From Hemicordylus capensis (lineage: Eukaryota; Chordata; Lepidosauria; Squamata; Cordylidae), in assembly GCF_027244095.1 (NCBI RefSeq), contig NC_069657.1, positions 143,588,857 through 143,652,856 on the forward strand: a DNA stretch of 64,000 nt. The letters run 5' to 3'. Shown here piece after piece: positions 56,700 through 64,000 of the stretch. How positions within the stretch are numbered: position 1 is the first letter of the stretch; every line of letters starts with the position of its first letter. Position numbers and translations under genes: made by a program. The notes under the pieces are model-generated. The model was given only the letters and a program-made list of their open reading frames with translations, searched no databases and had not been told where the DNA came from.

Positions 56700-56830
56700 T
56701 AAATAATAATAAACTTTATTTGTTAGCCACCCCATAACAAATTGTTCTCTGGACAGCTTATAGCACACCATTTAAAACATGAGATAAAAACACAAAACAC
56801 ATTAAATCATAACAGACCAAATGCGGGGGG
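56700..56830 (-). repeat. LINE-type tail, antisense
   Basis: AATAATAATAAACTTTATTT, GTTAGCCACCCCATAACAAA and CTCTGGACAG form the reverse of the tail at 359-450. Confidence 0.5.
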
Positions 56831-56849
56831 GGATAATTGAGGTGTAAGT

Positions 56850-57330
56850 AAGCTAACTTGTGAACCGCCTAACCGATTTGAACCAAATTTGCTACAGCTG
56901 TAGGGACACATAGGGATGCCCAAATGGCGTGGTGTGTGATGATGTCATCCACTCCAATTCAAGATGATGGCCATGTGAACATCTGAGGCAAAAGCGGGAT
57001 AATCTGTAGACTGTCTAACCAATTTAAACCAAGTTAGGTACAGTTGCAGTGAGTGGCACCCAGGGTCACCTCAACCGTGTAGTTTGTGATGATGTCATCC
57101 TCACCGATTCAAGATGGTGGATGAGTAAACTTCTGAGGCACATGTGGGCTAACTTGTGAACCACTTAACCTATTTGAACCAAAATTACTGCAGCTGCAGG
57201 GACACACAGGGAAACCTCAGTGGTGTTGTTTGTAATGATGTCACCCATCCTGATCCAAGATGGTGGACACATGAACATTTGAGGCGGAAGAGATCTATTG
57301 AGGACCTTGATTTGAACCAAATTTAATCCC
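56850..57330 (+). repeat. tandem repeat, unit about 147 bp, three-plus copies
   Basis: Each unit has GTGAACCGCCTAACCGATTT-like sequence, then GAACCAAAT, CAGCTGTAGGGACACA, GATGATGTCATCC, AAGATGRTGG and GAGGCA. The AAGATG marker falls at 56961, 57111 and 57257, giving spacings of 150 and 146. A fourth, truncated unit starts near 57289. No gene is seen in it. Confidence 0.85.
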
Positions 57331-57339
57331 GTTGTAGAA

Positions 57340-58800
57340 AGGAAAGGAAAGTGAAAGGAAAGTAGGCTGATTAGAACAGCTTGTTAAAATATAGAGAAAG
57401 AAGAAGCCCTTGTTCACCAGGGACATGGGCAGGAGTGCCGAGAAACCGATGAGGTTGCTGTAGAACCGGAGTACCAGAGAAATCTTCCTAACTGTGGTAA
57501 CACTTTGGCAGTTGGATGAGTTGCTTAGGGAAATGTGGAAGCTCAGTTGAATACATTGACTGATGATCACTCAGTTCTGCTCAGTAGTGGAGGTTTTATT
57601 GGACTGCTGTGTGCACAGACTGCAGAAATGCAAATGTACACATTGTATCTTTTTTCAGTAGTTGAGGAAGAACAAACGAGTGATATGGACCACTGCCTCC
57701 AAACTGTTGCAGCAGCTTGTCAATACTGAAATGCACAATACTTAAGCAGACTCTCCACAATGATAGCCAGTCATTGTAAATTAGATTCAAGAAGCACACT
57801 GCTGTTTTCAAACATATTGTCACAGCCAAGTGGGGGTATGTTCAACCATTCATTTTTCAGTCTTGCAATTGAAATGATCTGCTTTCACTGTGTAGCCCAA
57901 TATGCTGTGCTTCCCAGGTTTCCCCATTCTGACAACACAAGAAGATGCCTCTGCAAATATCTGGCACAGCTACCGGCAAATCTGCCGCTCTTGTTTGCCT
58001 CCAGGTCCTCCACTGCGGCCCCTTCTTCCTATTTTTGCTTAATGGATGGTTGATGCGCATGTCAGTGTGCCTCTGTGGTTACATGCACCATTGCTTGTGC
58101 ACTATTACCACAAGCCCAGGAGGCAGAAAGTATGGAGAGTAGGACTGAGAGTGCTTTGGGATGCATCTGGCACTTTCTGTAACAGAGAGCGCCGTTTGTG
58201 AGAATATTTTTAAAGCTTGTTTCACAAAGAAGAAGGGCAGTAGACATCAGCCTCCTGTCCTGTCACAAGGAAAAACCAAACACATGTGATCCTTTGTTGT
58301 CAAGGCAGGGATCCATACAGAAGGATGAAGTGATGCATGACAGTGGAGTATAACAAACAGCGAATAGCTGTGAATAGCATGTCACTGAAATGCCCTTGGG
58401 GAAACCAACGACCCAGGTAGGAGGAATCATCTGTGCAGATATACAACTATGTCCCACCCTGAAGAACAATGAAAAAAAACTGTACTTATGCCTGATAGTA
58501 AAAGCCAATAGACAAGACATTGTGCTGCTATTTATGAATGGATCAGGAACAAACCGTGGATGTGGCATAGAACCCAAAATAGAGTCCTTGGGAATTTTCA
58601 TTTTAGGAATGACACTTTTAATCGTATGCCATCTGCTAGCTAGCCTGAGGAGAGCTGGTCTTGTAGTAGCAAGCATGAATTGTCCTCTTTGCAAAGCAGG
58701 GTCCACCCTCGTTGCATTTGAAAGGGAGACTGCATGTGTGAGCATTGTAAGATATTTCCCTTGGGGATGGGACCACTCAGGGAAGAGCACCTGCATGCTT
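57340..58800. other. intergenic, unassigned
   Basis: Contains a long - strand open frame (58263-58925) that overlaps a SINE end and has no recognisable domain; otherwise nothing identified. Confidence 0.4.
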
Positions 58801-58807
58801 GCATGCT

Positions 58808-58965
58808 GAATGTTCCAAGTTCCCTCCCTGGCTTCTCCAAGATAAGGCTGAGAGAGATTTCTGCCTGCAACCATGGAGAAGCTGCTGCCAGTCTGTGTAG
58901 AAAAATATTGCACTAGATGGACCAAGGGTCTGACTCGGTATATGACAGCTTCCTATGTTCCTAGT
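58808..58965 (+). mobile_element. tRNA-derived SINE, 3' part
   Basis: AGATAAGGCTGAGAGAGATT, GAGAAGCTGCTGCCAGTCTG, GATGGACCAAGGGTCTGACT and GACAGCTTCCTATGTTC are the direct-orientation version of the SINE at 15305, 39270 and 53135. Confidence 0.7.
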
Positions 58966-58969
58966 AAAG

Positions 58970-60390
58970 CATATTTTTATTTGAAAGTGGGATTGGGAGT
59001 CTGAGGGAAATTATCCCAGGCACCATTACTTTGTTGTATTCTGCACCAGTACTTGGGTTTCCTTGGGACCTCTTTTTGCTCTTTGTTTCTGCAGACCACC
59101 ATTTCTAGCCTGCTTTCTGAAGGCTTATGAGATCGCCATCTGTGTCTCCTAATAGCCCTTGTGTCCACAGTCCCAACTGGACTGTCCAATACAAATTCAT
59201 TGCACATGAGAGGGGGGGCCTAATAGAGGATCCTGATGGGTTTTTTTTTTTAAATTGCATGGCAGCCACTCAGTATAGGCAATGCCCCTTGGTATCCCTT
59301 ATGTTGGCAAACAGATATAAATCATTTCCACAGCACAATAGAGGGGGTCCTAGGTAAGAGCTGTCATGTTAAAAGAAGCAAAAAGTAGTCTCCATTAGTT
59401 CTGCTTAGAACTATATGAGCCATTTTTGGAAGGGCGGTATGTACATCAAATAAATAAAGAATAATTAAATACATGTATTTTCAATTGCATTGCCACATGG
59501 GAACAACTTGAAACAGTTCTGAACTAAAGCTCAGCTTCTTCTCCACCCTGAGGCGGCTGTACTGAATGTGTGGGGAGAAGAGATAGAGGACGCACACGCA
59601 CACCATGCTGACTAACAAATGTTTCAGAAACATGTAAGATCTGTCAGGAGCAAGACTGGAGTGGGCCCTGGGACAAAATGTGAAGGGGAGGCAGGAGGAG
59701 GAGACTGAAGAGCAAGCTGTTTCTAGACTGCCTTCAGGGGCCCAGGTATATCTTCCCCAGCTCTGCACAATTATATCTACGCCCCTCAGGTCTATTCAGA
59801 AGTATCCTCTGTACATTCATTGAATGCTTGTGGGGGCAGGGGGGGAGCTATAAGGCTGCACCAGCTAGCCACAGAGCTGCACCTGCTGGCCACACCCCTG
59901 GCAGGGTTCTGAACTGTGTGGAGAAGCCCTCCCTGTGTTTAACGCTATTTTGCAGACAAATGCTGAATGCCAGGATGCCTGGAAGGTAGTGTGGTGGCTC
60001 GCCTCAGCATTCCTGTCCCACCCCACCCACCTTACATGCGGGCCTCTGAACCTTTAAGAGCTAGCAAAGACCCTAACAACGCGCCCGTTTGCAACACTTT
60101 CCCTTCCACCCGATGTGTTCAGTATGGCTGGCTGCATTGGTGCACAGAAGCAGCAGCAGGAGGAGAGGAGTTTTAAATCAGTGTTTGCTTTGGGAAAGGC
60201 TGTTAGCATTTCCCTCTATTATGTTTGTAATGGTGGTCTCATGGACCACCTAAAAGCGGGTTGCAGACTACAAGGTAAGCATCGTAAAAAGAACGGGCAA
60301 ATAAGTGCACTTATGTTGTTAATAATGTAAGTATACCCTTTTAATGTACCCTTTTAACTCTCCTGGGGAAAAAGATCAGTTTGATTTTAC
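58970..60390. other. intergenic, unassigned
   Basis: A short L2-like tail (GAGCCATTTTTGGAAGGGCG) lies at 59418-59460. No coding exon was recognised. Confidence 0.4.
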
Positions 60391-60404
60391 CAATGGGGTA
60401 ACAC

Positions 60405-60495
60405 TGCGGGGCTGGCTCAAGGCCACCCATAGCGATTTTATGGAAGAATCTGAACTCGGATCTCGTCTCAGTCACAAAGTTGGCACACCAACCAC
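60405..60495 (+). repeat. MIR-like fragment
   Basis: GGCTCAAGGCCACCCATAGC, TGGAAGAATCTGAACTCGGA and ACACCAACCACCGCATCGCG match the last part of a MIR-like SINE. Confidence 0.5.
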
Positions 60496-60748
60496 CGCAT
60501 CGCGCCAATTTACGTAGAAGTGGGAGGGAGTGATCTGAAATTTGTGAGGCGTTGAAACGAAGCTAAATTCCAGGAAGCGCGGGGTGGGAGGGATAGATAT
60601 ATGCGGGGGCATTAGAAGAGAGGAAGTTCCGCGCGAAAAAGTGGCCCTTTTTTCCTTTTTCTTGGCCTCTGGTCTTTTGGTCCAGTTTCCCTGAGTTCCA
60701 CCTTCTTTTGCTTTATACACAAACACCCCACACGTCTGGCAATGCCCT

Positions 60749-61041
60749 TATAAAGTAATTCGCGCGCATGGACACTGTGTCCCGCCCAGACCCAAGGCGA
60801 TCACGCCGCCTCCAGAGCCCAGGGGCGCTGCGCGCGGCCCAGAAACAACAACACGCTCGCTCGCTCGCTCTGTGTGCTGTCCCACCAACTGTGTTGAGCT
60901 GCTGCTGACCCTCTTCTGCTCATGGTCAGCCGCCAGACCTGCAAACTCTACCCGGCGGCTGAGTAATCTCAGCACTTTGCCCGAGGACGAGAAGTGGAAG
61001 AGGGAGACGGCGCGCGCCTTCGTTGATTTTGGAGCCAAGGG
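60749..61041 (+). promoter_or_regulatory. TATA-plus-CpG start region with candidate noncoding exon (possibly SLC43A1)
   Basis: TATAAAG at 60749-60755 is followed by about 290 bp of CpG-dense sequence and a strong splice donor, AAGGG|GTGAGT, at 61042. CpG density continues to about 61500. The + strand orientation and position beyond TIMM10 match the place of SLC43A1 in mammals. No SLC43A1 coding exon lies in the window, so this name is inference from gene order. The - strand could also initiate here. Confidence 0.5.
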
Positions 61042-61828
61042 GTGAGTTGGCCAACTTTGGGAACATCCCAGGTGCTTTGGGGAAGGGGCGCGCTGCGAGG
61101 AGCAGACCGAGACAAAAGGGAGGGGGTTAGGTCGGGGCTGGGTGAGAGTGTGTGTGGTGGGGCTGGGCTAGTTGAAAGCCCCCTTTGTATCGCTCCAGCT
61201 GTTCGGCAGGCAATGCGGGCTCGCTCTTTCCACGTGGCAGCAGCAGCTTCCTCTAGGCAGGCTAGAAAAAAATAGCTCCCGCCATATGTTGACTCTGCCA
61301 GCCGCAGATATTTTTGAGTCGGGGACGGGGAGAGGGAGAGAGTTGGGGGAGGAGGGCCGCCCCGGCCTGCTCTAGAGCGGGGAGGGAGAGACAGGGAGGG
61401 GTGGCCCGGGGCTCGCCCAAATGGGGATCATTCATTGCTCGGACTGGGCGCGGTAAGGGGGCACCGAATGGCCACGGGAACGCATGGCTCCTTCCGAATG
61501 GCCGTGAGGCTATCTTGCGTATCCGAATACTCCGACTAAAGAGACATCTTGGAAGGGAATACAGTAGTGTAGGGGTCACATCACCTTGGAGGATTGTGTG
61601 GAGCGCGGTTTCCAGGGAATTGGGCCTCGGGGTTCAGAATGAGAGGGTCACCGAGGAAATGGGAGCATGGAGGTGGCAGAGACCCTTTTGCAACAGCTGG
61701 ATTCCTTCTCGATTTCAATTCGAAAACAAGATGCTCATTCAAGTCCCCGTTCTAAGTAAATGCCTTTCCCACCACTCCCCCAGGGCAACCACTCCTTCCA
61801 TTGCTCAGCCCTTCTTGCTGCTAGGGTG

Positions 61829-62475
61829 CCCTAAGAACAGAAGAACAGCCTTGCTGCTGGATCAGGCCCAAGGCCTATCTAGTCCAGCCCAGCATCCTGC
61901 TTCACACAGTGGCCCACCACCAGATGCCCTGTCAGATATTATTACACCAACGTTTTATCAAACCCCAGCTGGTTGCTTTTGTTCGCCTTCCCCAAACTAC
62001 AGGCTATCACACATGGAACAGGTTGGAGTGGTGGCTGCAGTTTGCCACTGTGACTCTGATGGGTATGGGTTCATATTTAAGTACCCTGGTGGCAAGGGAG
62101 ATACGAGCCCTCAAAGATCCTGCTGGTCTATCTAATTCAGCATCCTGCTTCTCACCATGACCAATCAGATGCCCCCTGGAAGCCCATCAGCAGGGCTTGA
62201 AAGCAACAGGCCTCTTCCCACTATGGTTTCCCAGCCATTGGTTATTCAGAGGTATTGCTGCCTTTGAACATGGCTGTCAACCATATGGCCGTCAATGATA
62301 GTCATTGATAAACTTCTCCTCCATAAAGTTATCTAATCACCTATTAAAGGGACCTATGCAATTGGCCACAATAATTTGCTGAATTTTGTACATTAATTAT
62401 GTATTGTGTGAAAAAGTAGTTTCTTTTGTTTGTCCTCAAATTACTGCCGTTCAGTTTCATTGTATGATAGCTTAG
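61829..62475 (-). mobile_element. CR1 LINE 3' part, antisense, old
   Basis: GAAGAACAGCCTTGCTGCTG and CCTATCTAGTCCAGCCCAGC open the reversed tail. An unrelated stretch (about 61930-62110) interrupts it, then CTATCTAATTCAGCATCCTG to TTGTGTGAAAAAGTAGTTTC follows the family order. Diverged. Confidence 0.75.
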
Positions 62476-62479
62476 TGGA

Positions 62480-63390
62480 TGATGGACTTATTGGACTGAC
62501 TGCTTTCCTTATATCTTCTGTTTCCCATATTTTCTGAGAAGATGTATTCTTAAAGCCAGTTCACACAGCTCTATTTTGACTGAGAATTTCCCCTTCCACT
62601 CTTACCACAGCCATGGTGAAAACTTTGTTTGACAAATTTGCTGCATAGTGAAAACTTTGACATGGTGAAAACTTGGTTTGACTCATTGACAATTGCAATT
62701 TTGCATGACACCACTTGAGGCATATTTGGACAATTCCATGGGTAATGGAATCACCCACGTTACTAATCTTTTCAGTGAATGTAGCCATGAGTAAATAAGC
62801 TGATATTATACATGCCCACAGGTAAGAGAACGTCTCCTGCTATAAGGCCATATTTTTTTAAACCCTTACGTACTATAGGTAGCATCTGAAATGTTCAAAA
62901 TACAGTAATGGAACAATCATTTTTGGACATCCCTTTCTGCACTTAATGTAACTAGCCGACCCTGTGTGCATCTGTGCGCTCTTTGGGGCTGGCTGTTCTT
63001 CCCTCCCTCCCGCTCCACTCTCTTGCCCTCCCTCTCTCCTTTCCTCCTCTCTCTTGTCCTCCCTCCCCCCATGCACAACTCCGCGGCCAGGCTGCCGCCG
63101 CCTGTCTCCACGGACGAGCCGACCCGCCTCCACATGTCTCCACGGCTGGGCCGAGCTGACCCACTGCCGCTTGCCTCGGCCGGTCCGGGCCCGCCACTTG
63201 CCTCCTGGGTGCACCTCAGCCAATCAGGTGCCTCCACCGCCCAGCCAATCAGCTGGGCGCCGGGATGTACATTCTAAGGCACACCCAGGAGAATTAATAA
63301 TTAATCATGCCTAGGGCATGATCTTGGACAGGTGACTATTTTCCTCCCTGTAAACTACACTTAGTGTGCCAAGTTTTGTGCTCAGTGGTT
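62480..63390. other. intergenic with a pyrimidine-rich, CpG-containing patch
   Basis: From about 62990 to 63270 the sequence is C/T-rich and holds repeated CTCCACGG, CGGACGAGCC and CCGGTCCGGGCC elements. A possible short regulatory patch, but no splice donor or gene was recognised. Confidence 0.35.

Positions 63391-63393
<3 letters not shown>

Positions 63394-63421
<28 letters not shown>
63394..63421 (+). repeat. (GATT)n microsatellite
   Basis: Six to seven units of GATT directly before an antisense L2-like tail. Confidence 0.95.
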
Positions 63422-63424
63422 TTG

Positions 63425-63868
63425 AATTTATATACCGCCTTTCATTAAAAACAATCTCAAGGCGGTTTACAAAAGTTAAAAAACATACAATAAAATGACA
63501 ATAAGAATATTAAGCTAAAAATATAAAAACAAACCAAATTTAAAATCTATAAAATACAAGCATAAAAACTATAAATGGGTAAAAACACATAGAAGCAGCA
63601 ATAAAAACAATCATGTAAAAGCCTAGATAAAAAGCCAAGATTTAACAAGCTTTCTAAAAACTGTGATGGAGTCTGAGGAGCGAATGGCCACTGGGAGAGC
63701 ATTCCAGAGTCTGGGGGCAACAACAGAGAAGGCCCTGTCCCGAGTGCACGACAGCCAAGCCTCCCTCATTGTCAGCACCCGGAGCAGAGCCCCCTCAGAT
63801 GACCTCGTAGAGCGGGCAGCAACCCTTGGGAGCAGGTGGTTTTTCTCTGCATATTTTGATTTTATCAA
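63425..63868 (-). mobile_element. L2-like LINE 3' end, antisense
   Basis: The - strand frame from 63868 to 63623 reads RDRAFSVVAPRLWNALPVAI and ITVFRKLVKSWLF, the typical end of an L2-like ORF2. It is followed by the tail with TATACCGCCTTTCATT reversed. The copy keeps an open frame for about 80 codons, so it is relatively young. Confidence 0.8.
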
Positions 63869-64000
63869 AAGAAAGTAACAACATAGCTTTGTGTGGTAAC
63901 AAAATCATTTTGTAGTGTTGCTTGTTAGCTATCGAGGTAAATCATTAATAGAAAGAAAAGCAGGGTAGTCCTGAAGCTGCAGTTCAGTTCACACATCTTG

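Noticed and set aside
58263-58925. A 220-codon - strand open frame
   Set aside because: It overlaps the 3' end of a SINE and shows no family features, splice sites or promoter. Probably chance.
61314-62135. A 273-codon + strand open frame
   Set aside because: It runs from the CpG-rich region straight into an antisense CR1 relic and has no recognisable domain. The length is explained by CpG-rich, stop-poor composition.

Overview
The window is nuclear DNA of a vertebrate, most likely a squamate reptile (lizard-like). The evidence is short exons with GT-AG introns, an ACA-Sauria-type tRNA SINE with its characteristic core and tail, many CR1 and L2-like LINE fragments, a Tc1 element close to Sleeping Beauty in sequence, and a young class I endogenous retrovirus. 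The species cannot be named from the sequence alone.

Three host genes can be read completely. They form a conserved block with alternating orientation. (1) A UBE2L-family ubiquitin-conjugating E2, + strand, four coding exons at 4013-6410, called UBE2L6 from its neighbours although its sequence looks more like UBE2L3. (2) SMTNL1 (smoothelin-like 1), - strand, seven coding exons between 19981 and 10521, with an acidic N-terminal half and a C-terminal calponin-homology domain. (3) TIMM10, + strand, a noncoding first exon near 40.3 kb and coding exons at 45663-45733 and 48546-48747. In human 11q12.1 the order SLC43A1-TIMM10-SMTNL1-UBE2L6 occurs with matching relative orientations, so the TATA-plus-CpG start region at 60.7-61.1 kb is a candidate first exon of SLC43A1 on the + strand. 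No SLC43A1 coding exon lies inside the window. The three genes do not share a pathway: an E2 enzyme, a muscle contractility regulator and a mitochondrial intermembrane-space chaperone.

Region by region: 1-3.8 kb, a CR1 3' end and unassigned DNA; 3.8-8.2 kb, the E2 gene; 8.2-10.5 kb, intergenic with short repeats and a hAT-type hairpin MITE; 10.5-20.05 kb, SMTNL1 and its introns; 20-39.9 kb, a gene-poor stretch with L2-like and CR1 LINEs, hairpin MITEs and a broken endogenous retrovirus at 32978-39269; 39.9-48.85 kb, TIMM10, whose first intron holds a long palindrome, an L2-like LINE, a palindromic Tc1 element and a CR1; 48.9-60.7 kb, repeats including a 2 kb antisense CR1 and a tandem array of about 147 bp; 60.7-64 kb, the orphan start region followed by LINE relics.

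No new multi-gene system was found. The most unusual structure is the Tc1 element at 42552-44183: two nearly identical 711 bp arms in inverted orientation around a 210 bp spacer, so that the C-terminal half of the transposase is encoded on both strands while its N-terminal DNA-binding half is missing.
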